From Chromera velia (taxonomy: Eukaryota > Sar > Chromeraceae): a stretch of DNA of 41,396 nt. The notes beneath the pieces were generated by a model. It was not told where the DNA came from and ran no database searches. It saw only the letters and a list, made by a program, of their open reading frames with translations. Within the stretch, counting starts at the first letter, position 1; each line of letters opens with the position of its first letter. The stretch is taken from assembly GCA_018398765.1 (NCBI GenBank), contig JAHBMJ010000460.1, positions 1 to 41,396 on the forward strand, in the 5' to 3' direction. Below are positions 21,690 to 32,574 of the stretch, in pieces. The position numbers and the translations under genes were made by a program.

Positions 21690-23260
21690 TTTCTTTCTTT
21701 CTTTCTTTCTTCCTTTCTTCCTTTCTTCCTTTCTTTCTTTCTTTCTGTCTGTCTTTCCTTCTTTCGCTCACTCTGTTGGTGTGTCTGCAAGGCTGCGTTT
21801 TCCTTTTTCACGCACGTATGCGTTTGCCGGGAAACTAACGCGGAAGCACCGGGCAGTGCTTGACAGATTGCGTGCAAAAACTATCCTCCGCCCTCCCTTG
21901 CCCTTCTACTGGGCATTGGCCTCTCGATCGACTGACTGTCGGTTTGTTTGACAGCAATAGCAGTTTCGTTCAAATTATGCACAGCAGAAGTATGAAATTG
22001 CTTTTCTCTTCTTCTGTTTGTGTATAATGCAGTTCCTCCGTGGACAGCTGGATAGATGCAAAGACGTGGCTGGAGTTGGAGGCAGAGGCCTGCAGGGTTC
22101 CCCCTGCAAGAATGCGCATTGAATTCCCCGCAAATCTCGACATCTTCTCAACCCCACACGGCCCACCCCACCCCATGTGCGTACAGCCCTACCCCCATCC
22201 CGCCGGGGTGGGCCTTCCCCCCGGAGCAAGCATGCCGCCGCCACCCGCCGGCGCGTCGTCCGATGGAAACGGAGGCATGGGCATGCCGGGGCACAGCTTC
22301 GATCAGTTTCTCTCTGGGGCGGGGGGAGCAATTCCCCCTGGGGGTTTTCTCTGGCCAGGGATCCTCCCCCCCTTCGGTCTCCCCCCCACTGGTCCTCCCG
22401 GACCCCTTGCAGGCGGCGGATCCCTCTCTCGGGTCCCCGCCCCCAACCCGAATCCGGAGGGGCTGGCGGCATCGTCTGAGTCTGCCCGCCTGAACCCGAA
22501 AGGAAATGGCAGGTCGCCCCCCGCACTGCCGCCTGTAGAGCCTGGAGGAGCCGCATCTTCCTCTTCCCGTTCTGCTAGCAGGGGAGGTCCGTTTCCCCTC
22601 TGCCAAGTCGATTCCTTTGGATCGGCAGGAAGCTTGGTAAATGGGAGTGCCCCAGTAGTCTTTCCAGAGGGGGGGGCGGAGGGGGGGGCAGCATCTCAAG
22701 AGGCCGGGGGCGGTGTGTGGGGTGTGAGCCCTCCTCCTGGAGGGGGTGGGTCAGCGGGTCTTTTCGAGGGTGGTGCGGGTGGGTATTTGCAACGGCAGCC
22801 GGGTCGAGGGGGGGCATCCCGTCGTTCTCCCCCCTTCAGCATGCTGGCAGCCTCGTCGGGTACCTCTGCCTTCCCCTCTTCTGCTTTCCTGAAGGGGAGA
22901 GGGGCGGCTGGTGAGTTCGGTCCCGAAAGTCAAGTGTCTGTGTCAGCAGGTGGGGGGAGAGAGAGAGAGCAGGCAGACGAGGGAGGGGACTTGGATGAGG
23001 ACCCAGAGGAACAGCCTGAGCCTGGGCAGCAGACAGGGGAGGAGATGGGGGACCTGCAAGAGGACCCCGGCATGCCCTCTGAGAACGGGGGGGATGAGGA
23101 GATGGGGGATGCGGAGGCCGCTGCTGCTGTTGCTGAGGAGTGGGCGGCAGCTGCACAGGATTTGGAGGAGATGCCTGGGGATGGGGAGGACGGGGGTGAG
23201 GCTTTGCAGCAGCAAGAAGACGAAACGGGAGGGGGCGGGGAAGATGAAAAGTCGGGATGA
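17234..23260 (+). CDS. Large nuclear protein with C-terminal AP2-like domain (7 exons)
   Basis: Exons 17234-17254, 17366-18506, 18581-18602, 18710-18749, 18864-18877, 19132-21393 and 22033-23260 join in phase, giving about 1575 residues. The start MMEASPL splices to NEGHDAEK. Residues 8-300 are acidic and Ser/Gly-rich. About residues 300-435 form a conserved-looking globular region (LCVLPNGLSVHWPRPRN, YRWAQWSPPTLVNWHLRNQ, ending KAVRFRYRIAGPDDDP) that I do not recognise. A long low-complexity region follows, with basic GRP-type motifs (GGRPPKHGG, KGGRPKEP) resembling AT-hooks. Near residues 1130-1187, CLSWEPAKQSWLSIVK and RERRVFVSEQ, then SWIDAKTWLELEAEAC, resemble the three strands and helix of an AP2 domain, interrupted by the last intron. 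The C-terminus is Gly/Pro-rich, then acidic. A DNA-binding regulator is inferred. The microexons at 18581 and 18864 are the least certain; 18853 is the alternative start for the latter but breaks the phase. Confidence 0.7.
18935..18965 (+). repeat. (TTTCC)n microsatellite
   Basis: Five to six TTTCC units lie in the intron between the 14-base exon and the large sixth exon of the AP2-like gene. Confidence 0.9.
19094..19124 (+). repeat. (GT)n tract abutting an acceptor
   Basis: A GT run preceded by CT repeats ends seven bases before the exon boundary at 19131/19132 (acceptor AATGCAG). Confidence 0.95.
21408..21757 (+). repeat. (CTTT)n polypyrimidine tract filling the last AP2-gene intron
   Basis: About 350 bases are almost entirely C and T, mostly CTTT and CTTTT. 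They start a few bases after the donor GTAAGT at 21394, inside the intron that splits the AP2-like domain. Antisense frames encode Lys/Glu repeats and are not genes. Confidence 0.95.
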
Positions 23261-23359
23261 TGGATGGATGGTTTTCCTTCCCTCCCAACACGTGTTCCCT
23301 CTCTCGGTAGCGAATTCCGTTCTAGGGTACTGAAGTCTCAGCGGCATCCCTTGTCCATC

Positions 23360-23393
<34 letters not shown>

Positions 23394-26290
23394 GTGACCT
23401 GCAATTGGAATTGTAAAGGGAAGGAGATCGCTGCAGGACACAAGAGATTGAATGGCGGTGGCGGTCTTTGCCGTCCGGAAAGAGACCAAGCCTCCTCAGA
23501 ACGAGCACACACTTCTTCCTTGTATATACAGCTGCAGAAAGGAAAGAGCTAGAGAGCGGCGGAAGGGAGGGAGGAAAGGAGGAAAGAGCAAATCGTTATG
23601 GACATCCACAGATGGATGGATGAGGGAGGGGAGGGGAGGGAGGTGCATTCCCCGGAGAGGGAGAGACCGTAGGGTCTCTTCTAGGCCACTTGTCTGTTTG
23701 TTCTGTCTGCTGCGTGCCTGTCTGTTTGTGACGGTGTATGCCCCCTTCCCTTCCCGACTCATTTCGTATTTACGTTGACACGGAGAGGTTTTCATTCCTT
23801 TCACTTTCCTTCCTGGCACTTTCCGCTTCCTTCCATTCCCTGCCGACTTGTTTGGAGGTGTGGTCAAGAAAGTTGAAGGAAGATCTGTTGTTGCATGTGT
23901 TGAGGGGGGTCAGAGGGGCAGAAGGGGGTTCTCTGTGTGCGTCTGTGTGTCCCTTGGAAGTTCTGGGGAAGTCCCGGTACTTTGTTCTTTTCTCTTTTCT
24001 TTTTCTCTTTCTGGGAAGGGGGGGGGCTGCTTGCTTGCTCCATGCGAGCTTCAAGTGAAATTGCAGGGGAGGTGAGAGAAACAGCTACTGCCCTAGCTCT
24101 CCCCCACTTCCCTTCCTCTCCCAATCGTTTTTCGATTTCTTGGTAGATTCTCCTGCCTGCTCTCTTCCTCTGTTCTTCCCTGTATCCATCCTTGAATCGC
24201 CTCTTCATGTTGAGGTCGTCAGGTGTATCTCCTGGCCTCTCAAACATTTCTCTCTGCTTTTGTTTTCAAGGGCAAGTTAGGGCAGTCACGCTTTTTTCCA
24301 CTTTTTCAATCTGTCTTCTCATTGTTGTGCATGTGTGTCCAAGCTGCTGAACTTCTTCGGTGCCTTCATGAAGAGAATGCTGACTGTTTGTTTGTAGATT
24401 CTTGATCGACATGCACATTTCTTTTTCTTTTTTTGTCGCGACTCGACTTGTCGACATGTCGTGCAGTGAGTTGGCGACTTTCTTTGTGAGTTGACTCTGT
24501 GTAGCTAGGGGAATGAGGGAGGGAGGGAGGGAGACTCACTGTCTGAACGATCTGACCTTCCAGTTGTGTTTGTTCGTCTCCATTGAATGAATGAAGCGAT
24601 GGACTAACCACATCCACGTCTGTTTGCGGACTTTCCATTTCGTGTGCGGTGCCGTGTCGGGTCAGGCAGTTGTCGGGCAGTCGTCTGATATGCTGCGGGG
24701 GAACGGGGGAGTGATCGGATTTTGTCTTTCTTTCTAGATTCGGATGAATGACTGGCCTAACTTAGGGTCAAAAGAAAAGAGACACACACATGCGTTGGGC
24801 ACTTCCCTTCCAGCCTCGTGTCCTTCCTTCCACATGTTCGTTTCATCTTGGTCGCAATTTCTTTCTTGTCGATGAGTGCAAGAAAAAAAACAGGAAGAAA
24901 GAAAGAACAGACCCCGCACACGACCCCCGCGCCTGACCGGGCTGCTAACTCCCACAGTAGACCCTGCTCTCTCCCATTCGCTCCTCCCCTCCCTCCCTCC
25001 CTCCGGCTGGAAGAAACTACTTCGTCTCCTCATCTCTCGAGAAAGCCCTTGCATCCTTGCATGCACGGACACCTGTCCGCTCGACGCACAGCGTGATGTC
25101 GCCTGAGTGAATCTTCAGGCGGCAACACGGAGCCACCAACGAGAAAGGAGGGAGGGGGAAGCTTTCATCTCGACTTCATGCTGCGGCAACAATCCGTTGC
25201 TTGTAGTACAGCAGGACGCTGTACTTCGAAAACTGAGTGGTTGAGATGTTGTTGCCTCCAAAACGAAGACGGGGGTCAAGAGTCCGTCGGTGTCTGTCTT
25301 TCTGTCTGTCTGTCTTGTCTGTCTGTCTGGCTCTGCATACAGTCTGTCTCTGCAAGAAGCTGTAGCCATGCGGATCAAAAGGCAGATGGACGGACGGACG
25401 GATTGCCAGGGAGGACGCGATAGATAGAGGGGGGGGGGAAGATAATCAGTCTGAGCCGAAAACGGGGAAGGAATCGTTGGCAGCTGCGGACGTGACAGGC
25501 AGTGACTTCACAAGGAAGAAAGAAAAAAAGCAGTGGACCCGCCACGATGCAGGTATGTGAAGGGAACAAGTCAAGCAAGAAAAATGCATGGTCGTGCTCA
25601 CACCCGTTTAATACATCTGCGTCTTGTGTGGAAAGTTGCACTGGAAATGATTGTCTAGAAGCATTGTCGAGGCGACAGAGAGAAAGCTGATGTGGCGACG
25701 GCACCGACGAGGCCGGGTAGGCAGTCATGCATGCATGCAGACAGGTTTTTGTGTCAGGGTTTCTTTGTCAACCTGTTGGTCTGCGTATGTATTCAACTAT
25801 GCTTGCTTGCCAGTGAATGAGGGGGGGGGNGGGGGGGGGGGGAAGGGGAGGAGAGTTTGCGTACTTCGATTGTCTGCAGATGGGTGTGTTGAGGTGGGAT
25901 GCATTGCATCATGAGCCTCATGCATAGTCATGCATGCATGCCTTTGAGAGGTGGGTGAGCCTTTTCAACCATGTGGAAATCTGCTCACAGCTTTGCTAGC
26001 AGCTTTGTCGAGACGCAGAGGACGCTGAACAGTCCTACCGACGCTGAAACCGCACGTACTGTGGCGTGCAGTCGCATCTGACATGCATCTTAGTTACTTA
26101 GTATAATCAGTATATTTTAGTAGTTAAATTTACGGGTTTCAGTGAGTCACTGGCATGATGTTCAGTTGCATATATATGTATCGTCATAAGTCTATTATAC
26201 TGTCAGTGCACGGCTAGTCTGTCACTATTTTACATGGGGAGAGGGGGAAGATTGACCTAAAGTTCTTTCTTAGTTTTTCCTAGTCTAAAA
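23261..26290. other. Gene-poor stretch downstream of the AP2-like gene
   Basis: About 3 kb without a supported gene. It contains a (TG)n microsatellite at 23361-23391, CT/GA-rich tracts, CTGT repeats near 25300 and a G run with N at 25830. An isolated ATGCAG-GTATGT start-plus-donor look-alike lies at about 25546. A coding-looking segment at about 25657-25718 reads SIVEATERKLMWRRHRRG and is followed by GTAGGC. These could be early exons of the small gene at 27274, but no phase-consistent chain could be built. The last 200 bases are AT-rich. Confidence 0.4.
25821..25843. other. G homopolymer with one undetermined base
   Basis: A guanine run is interrupted by N at 25830. It is probably a sequencing or assembly uncertainty. 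Confidence 0.85.
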
Positions 26291-26766
26291 CTCTCCCCGA
26301 ACAAACATACTGATCCTCCGCTGTATTAAACTCTACATCCGGAGCTCTCGCCTAGGCTCTCGCAGTCCCTAAAAAAAAATACCGACGCCCCCCTCTCTGT
26401 ATTTACATCCAAAACTCCCACCGAACGAACACACTGATCCTCCGCTGTAACTCTACATCCAGAGCTCTCGCAGTCGATCCCTGAAAAAAACATACCGACG
26501 TCCCCCTCTCTGTATTCACATCCAAAACTCTCTCCGAACAAACACACTGATCCTCCGCTGTGTTAAACTCTATATCCAGAGCTCTTGCAGTCCCTGAAAA
26601 AAACATACCGACGCCCCCCTCTCTGTATTCACATCCAAAACTCTCCCCGAACAAACACACTGATCCTCTGCTATAACTTTACATCCAGAGCTCTCGCAGT
26701 CCCTGAAAAACATACTGACGCCCCCCTCTCTATATCCACATCCAAAACTCTTCCCGAACAAAAACA
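26291..26766. repeat. 110-bp tandem repeat, four copies plus a partial
   Basis: Units begin at 26291 (124 bases), 26415 (113), 26528 (113) and 26641 (107), with a truncated fifth from 26748. Each starts with CTC..CCGAACAAAC, passes ACTGATCCTCCGCTGT and an A run, and ends CCCCTCTCTGTATTCACATCC. Copies differ by scattered substitutions and small indels, so the array is not recent. Minus-strand frames show a repeating GVLDVNTERG peptide caused by the repeat; I do not call it a gene. Confidence 0.9.
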
Positions 26767-27273
26767 TGCGCTGTGACATCTTCTCAGGGTCTGTTCTTAA
26801 CCCGCCTACCCTCCTTTCCGATCATTCCCTCATCCAGGCCCGCTGTGCGATACAGATCCTCCCACAGAGCCCAGCAGCCCCGCCATTCCTTGAAAGCCGG
26901 TCTGCTACTGGAGGGGGAATACGGGTGGTGGAACAGGAATGCCCCCCACAGTGACTAGAGCGAAAGGCACAGTGGGAATAGGGGCGTACACATAGCCATA
27001 TGGGGTGACAGCACCTGCTGGTGGCGCTGCACCTGCAATGAACGGAGCATTGTACACCACCCATGCAGAAAAGAAAGGAGGAAGGAAGGCAGGAAGGAAG
27101 GACGGAAGGAAAGAAGGCAGGAAGGAACGAATGAGGGTACAAACAAACGAAAAATGAATTGATGAAGGTGAATACATGAAGGAACGGAATGTGAAATAAA
27201 TGTCTGGTTGAATGAAAGGAGAGTTGAAAATTTGAATGAAAGAAAAGATAGCGCTTGTATGCTCTTTTTGCAG
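26767..27273. other. Spacer with a possible antisense proline-rich exon
   Basis: Between the tandem repeat and the small gene at 27274. On the minus strand about 26905-27035 reads YGYVYAPIPTVPFALVTV and ends PVFPLQ-stop, behind a good TTGCAG acceptor. It looks protein-like, but its upstream exons would have to overlap the plus-strand gene and were not found. The rest is GGAA-rich simple sequence. Confidence 0.3.
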
Positions 27274-28332
27274 ATGCCAAGCAAAGAAGAAAGTGGAGAG
27301 GCCGAGCCGTCGTTTGAGTCTCATTTAAAGGGAGGGGATGCAGCCGTGGCAGTGGCAGCGCGAAAAGCCGGCCTGATTCTACGTCTTTTCAAAGCCATGC
27401 GAATCAACACAAACTCGGAAGGGGATGATATCCCAACCTCCCCGGTAGACGAAGGAGAGGTGTTAGTCAAAACCTGGGAACCTGTGGAGGATGATCACAG
27501 AAAAGATGGTGAAGTGGAAGTGTCTTACTTCCGGGGCCTCTATTACCTCGTAGAGGATACTAAATGAACAAAGAAGAAAGAGTCTTAGGAAAGACTCAGG
27601 TCCGTTCTCCATTGTAGCTACCGTTGGCCTGGGTAGGGCCACAGTTTACTTGGTCGTCCAATTAAAATTCCATTTTCCATGTTTGGGAATATGCTTTTGC
27701 ATGCATTAAAACCTTTCATATATCTTTCCCACAGAATCCCACTCTTGCGCTGTCACAGATCGAACTGTGACAGTCGGGTCTGTTTGATCGATTCGACAGA
27801 AAGCTGTTGACCATGATTGCTTCATGTATGTCTAAAGCTAGAGCAAACGACCTGATTGATCCTTAGAGGTGCAGCACGTCTGCCTGTTTCAAATTGCCGA
27901 GCTCAATCATACCTGCTGTCTACCTGCCTGCCTGATTGCCTGCTTGCCAAGGTAACTCATACCTGCCTGGTTATCTGCCTACAGGTATTTGGACCCATGC
28001 GAGGAGGTTGATTTCCTTCCCCAAGACGATTCTGTTCGCACAATCGCCTTTTCGCTTCACAAGGGAGTTCGTTTGAGTGTCAAGAGGGAGGACGAGCCCG
28101 GAGGTAAAAAAAAGGTGAGGGACATCCTTTCATACGATCAGGATGTTCATACGGGCAACTCTTGTCCCATCTAGTACTCCGCTCAAGTGTACATCAAATG
28201 GCTCATGGTTCTCGAGCTTTCTGAAGAAAAAAAAAAAAACGTCCCGTCTCCGTGGAAAAACAGCAGGAAAAGAGGGATTAAGGGCAGGAAAGGTAAGGGT
28301 GGATAACCGTTTCTGATGAAAAGAAAGAAAAA

Positions 28333-28364
<32 letters not shown>

Positions 28365-28542
28365 AAAAAAGAAAGAAAACATTTGATGGTTTATCAGATA
28401 GGCAGATATGATAACAAGTATGATTATGACCTTGAAAAGTTCTGTACGATCTCCTCGTTCTACGGGGAGCTTTCTTCTTCCAACAGCAAGAGAAATGAAT
28501 GAAGAAAGAAATCGTTTCAAGAAAAGAACACCAGCTGAGTAG
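27274..28542 (+). CDS. Small unrecognised protein, 5 exons
   Basis: Exons 27274-27549, 27735-27766, 27985-28114, 28175-28292 and 28487-28542 join in phase and end at a TAG, giving about 203 residues. The ATG follows a TTTTTGCAG acceptor directly, so there may be upstream exons, coding or leader. Across junctions the protein reads GEVEVSYFRGLYYL to NPTLALSQIEL to YLDPCEEVDFLPQDDSVRT. It then runs through YSAQVYIKWLMVLELSEE into a strongly basic end (SRKRGIKGRK, NEERNRFKKR). No transmembrane segment or known motif is seen. The basic tail could bind nucleic acid or act as a nuclear signal (inference). Only the chain of four phase-matched junctions supports it; the 32-base second exon is the weakest part. 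Confidence 0.55.
28319..28376 (+). repeat. (AAAG)n microsatellite
   Basis: AAAG units lie in the last intron of the small gene at 27274, about 110 bases before its final exon. Confidence 0.9.
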
Positions 28543-31500
28543 CAGTAAAAAAGGTGTGGCCGTGCAGCCTTTCAGTATCATGTACATCGGCTGTGTGCTA
28601 CATCTATCCTAAAGCTTCCCAGGTACCCTCAGTGAGTAGCTAGGTGAGTAGCCTTTTTACATTTGTGGCAGACATACACAGAGAACAGAGAGAGAAGTCA
28701 TCAGTCCTCCCTTCTCCAGCACAGCCAATAAGGCAGTAGAAGTTGCGTAGCATGCTATGCCATTACAGCTGAAATGGCTTGACTGCCAACCAGAGAGGAA
28801 GCTGACGAGTCAGAGACTTACAAGTGACTACATAGCTGAAATTCCCCCGACGTCTCTGTCTCCCTCCCTAGAGTAAACCCGACCCTGTGAAGACTGCAGC
28901 ATGTCTGTGTGCTCTTCATGCAGTCAGTTAGCCCATTAGCTAGAAATAAAAAGATTTCAAAGTCTACTTCTCGTCCCCCGCCTCGCTGGGTCGTGGCTTG
29001 GACACTCGGCTTCAGCCAGTGTTGTAAGAAAAGGAATTAATTGGTTTTGTGTGCCACCGCAGTACGTCATTGGCGTCTCCGGATCTGGTACAACCCCCGT
29101 CTAAACATTTAGAGTGACGTATACTAGGACGCATGGGAAATTATCCTCTTTTTCAAGACTTTTTGTTTTTGTGCTGCCACTATCAGTGCCTGACTATGAC
29201 TATGACGCGCCATCGTTATCCATATCCAGAGCTAGCTGGATACTTCTAACGTTAGGCACGGAAAAGTTGTTATTTTCTAGGATGCCACGCTATACTGTCT
29301 TAATCAACACTTCAAATCAAAAGCTTCAATCTCGCGAGAGGCATGCTTCTTCATCAAAGCTGCTGGCTCCCAGGTGGCTGTACATGCATCAATGCTGTAA
29401 ATACCGGGCTTTGGACAATGTGCCTGTTGCTGCATCTGTTACAAAGGCTGTACTAGGGGTTTTCCATATATATACACTTAGCAATCCGGCCTACTATTTA
29501 GGGTGATGCAAAGGGTACTAAACTAACTAGGTAACTAGTTTAATACACTCGGATAGATGGAGTGACGATCAGCTGCTCTTAACGGATAAGGCAAGGTCAT
29601 GGAGAGCTTATAGCTGGTTAAGGTGAATCGATAATGATCGTACAGTTTGGTCATAACTGTTTCTAGTCAGTTTAATAAATAAATAAAAAAAATAATCAAT
29701 CAATCAATTTTATATATATAATTGAATAATGATTGCACATTACCAATATAAAATTTAGTACAAACTAGATAGCTAGCTAGGCAGTTGCTCGAAGTCCCAT
29801 TTTTCAGTGCCCTATAGGCTACTCTAGGCCCGGCACTATAAATTAAAAAAAAAAATAAAAAAACAAAGGCCACATGTTTATAGTGTGAGGATGTAAAACC
29901 AATCTGCCTCGCTGCAGTAATGACTAGGGTGCTGAGTAGTAGCCCTAACGGGAAAGCCGTTCTTCCCTATATGTGATATTCTTTTATGCGAGAAGACTAC
30001 CCTTACAGTGTATTCAGCTGCGTATTGAAACCAGCCATTGGCAGCTAAATGCTAGATCATGTCTAATCATATAGCAGTAGTAGATGCTCATTTATGGGCC
30101 GATGGCGATGGTGAATGATGATGATGATGATGAGGTTTGTAGAGGTTTGCGGACCAACATATTGGCATTTAGGCATACGCAGTCCTTGAATTCTGGAAAC
30201 AGGATCAATCAGATCAAAACATACGTTCGGTACCTCGACCGATGTGCACGAAAAACGGACAGAACAGTAAGCTAGCAGATTACGGACAAGAAACCACACG
30301 TGCGTGCATTCAATTGCCTTGCATTGATGTCCCGTGCACGTACTCTCAGACACACACACGCACACACACAAACACAACTGCACACACGAAAACAACACGG
30401 GTCGGTATCGAGCGGCGTGTTGAGCTTAAAACTTACGGCGCATTCAGGCAACGTCACGTGAAGTCATGAAGGAAAAAAGCCGAAGAGGTGAGAGAGCGAA
30501 CGGGGAACTGAATGCCCTCTCGACACGTACTGTGAGCGCAACGAGGGCGTGAATTCATGGGTCTCCCTGCTTGCCCTTTCATTTCTGTAAACTTCACTCA
30601 TTGTCCCACTGTCACTGCGGGCGGAAAGAGGGGGAGAGACAATGAAGTTCGCGTATTAGCCGATGCGTCGACCTGCGCGTGAACAACCAACCAACCAAAA
30701 TGTTGATCGAATTGTCGACAGACTCACACAGACGGACGGACAGACCAGACAACGAGGCAGACCTGCGAATGAGGAAGAAGGATGAAGATTAGTCCAGTCC
30801 GGCCAGATGATCAAAATCGGTCCGCCAGTCGGCAAGAGAATCAATCGGTCAGTACAGCCAATCCGTCTGTTTGTTCGTCTGCCGAGGTGTGTGGGTTACA
30901 AGCCGGCCCGGAAGGGGCCAGAAGATGGTTGGTGGTATGGGATGGAAGGAAAATATGAACAAGAACAGGCAGACAAAACAATTAAGCGTAGAAGTACAGA
31001 GCAAAGCTGCTTGATCCTTTGCGACTCTTGATTTCATTTTTTCATACAGTTGCACGAGGATGAACTTACTGAAGTTGTTTTCTTGCGTCTTCTTTTCTTT
31101 TCTTTTTGCTTCTCCTCCTTTGCGTATGCGAATTAGTGCACGCGTCGTGCAGTGCACAAACAGAAAGGCTCATTTTTTGTTTCTCTTTCTCTCTTCTTTT
31201 TTTCTTCGTCCCTCTCGGGATCGAGAAAGGAAGGGAGGAAGCAGGGAAGAAAACTTGATGACGGACGGAGGGGGTCAGCGTCTTCTACAGACACTCTGCG
31301 GTGGCGTGAGAGAGAAAGAAAGGAAGGAAAAAATGAACAAAGAAAACTGCATCAAGATAGAGCGTAATATCAGAGAAGGAGACCAAAAGAATCTCTTGAT
31401 CAGTCTCTCTGCCTGCATCGCAGGCAGGACCAGCAAAGAGTAAGCAAGGTGTTTCCATGGATCGCGTCACGCAGCAAGAGTCACGGAGTGTTTCGTGTGT

Positions 31501-32574
31501 GTCAAGTGACACAGGAACAAAACTTAACAGAACGAAACATCCCCAATACATCTTAAAAAACCAAAAAAATCGTCTGGCTACCTGGCTGTTTGTTTTCCTG
31601 GAGCCCATGCAGGGCTCAGCCACAAACAGGTCTCGGGGAGATTTTCTCTCTCTCCCTCCCCGTGTGTTGTCGAATTAGGAGAAACAAAAAAGGCAAAGCA
31701 ACAAAGAAAAAGGAGACGACAAAAGAAAGAAGAAAAGAAAGGAAGGCAACAATCAAAACAAACCCAAAGACGGAGCACACTCGAACAAAATTGTCTTTCG
31801 GTTTTTTTGCTCTCTCTTAAATAAAGTCTCTCTTGCCGTGCCTTGCTTACATGCAGCCCTCGATCACGACTGCCACGAACAAAAAAGAAAACAAAATGGA
31901 AAAAAAAAAAAGGCAACTCCATCATCTGTCTCCGTATTTCTTTCCGGTCTCTCCCAAGTCCACCGGTCGTCCAGTCCATTGAGCAGAAAGAGAAAAAACA
32001 AAAAGACGAAAGAAGCACGAGGAAGTGCGAAACAAACAAACAAACAAGGAAAAAAGCGAAGTCTCAATGAGCTTCGTCGTTGATGCCAATGAGTTTCAAA
32101 GTCCTCTTCCCGTTGCAGAGGAGAAAACGGCATGCACCGAAAAAAAGAAGACAGCAGTAAGTCTCTCTCTTTTTGTTTCTCTCTCTCTTTCTCTCTCTTT
32201 CCCATCCCCTTGTGTGTGTGCGTGTGTGTGTTTGCGTGTGTGAGGAGGGCAGGGAAGTGGCTCAGGAGCTGAGAAGACGAACAAGCAGGAAGGAAGATTT
32301 AAAAAGCAGGTCTGAGGGAAGCAGATCGATCAACCACGCAACCAACGAGTCGAGTCGATAGATGCAACGATCGATCCATCCACTTATCCAGAGCGACGCA
32401 GATTGAAAAAATTGAAAAAGGGAGGGGGGCTCTGAGCAATTCGCGTGAATGGAGGTGGGACATGCTTACAGGCCAGCAGACGAACAAAAAGGCAAGCGGA
32501 CAGACAGCTAAATTTCATTCAAGTACTGACGCGGACAGATAGCCGGCCAGCCAGCTGGACACACGACGCACACA
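28543..32574. other. Gene-poor region, AT-rich then simple-sequence-rich
   Basis: From about 28560 to 30120 the DNA is AT-rich with short CTAG/GCTAG strings and no credible exon. From 30350 to 32570 it alternates between CA-rich, GA-rich and CT-rich tracts. I see no gene, tRNA or mobile-element signature. Frames of 60-150 codons here translate to low-complexity Lys/Arg or Phe/Ser peptides and lack paired splice sites. Confidence 0.5.

Noticed and set aside
20626-21771. 381-codon minus-strand frame opposite the AP2-like gene
   Set aside because: Its N-terminal half is the antisense of the CTTT intron (Lys/Glu repeats) and the rest is antisense of a well-supported exon.
26326-26779. Minus-strand frames with a repeating GVLDVNTERG peptide
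   Set aside because: The peptide repeat is produced by the 110-bp DNA tandem repeat, frames break between copies, and there is no start or splice context.
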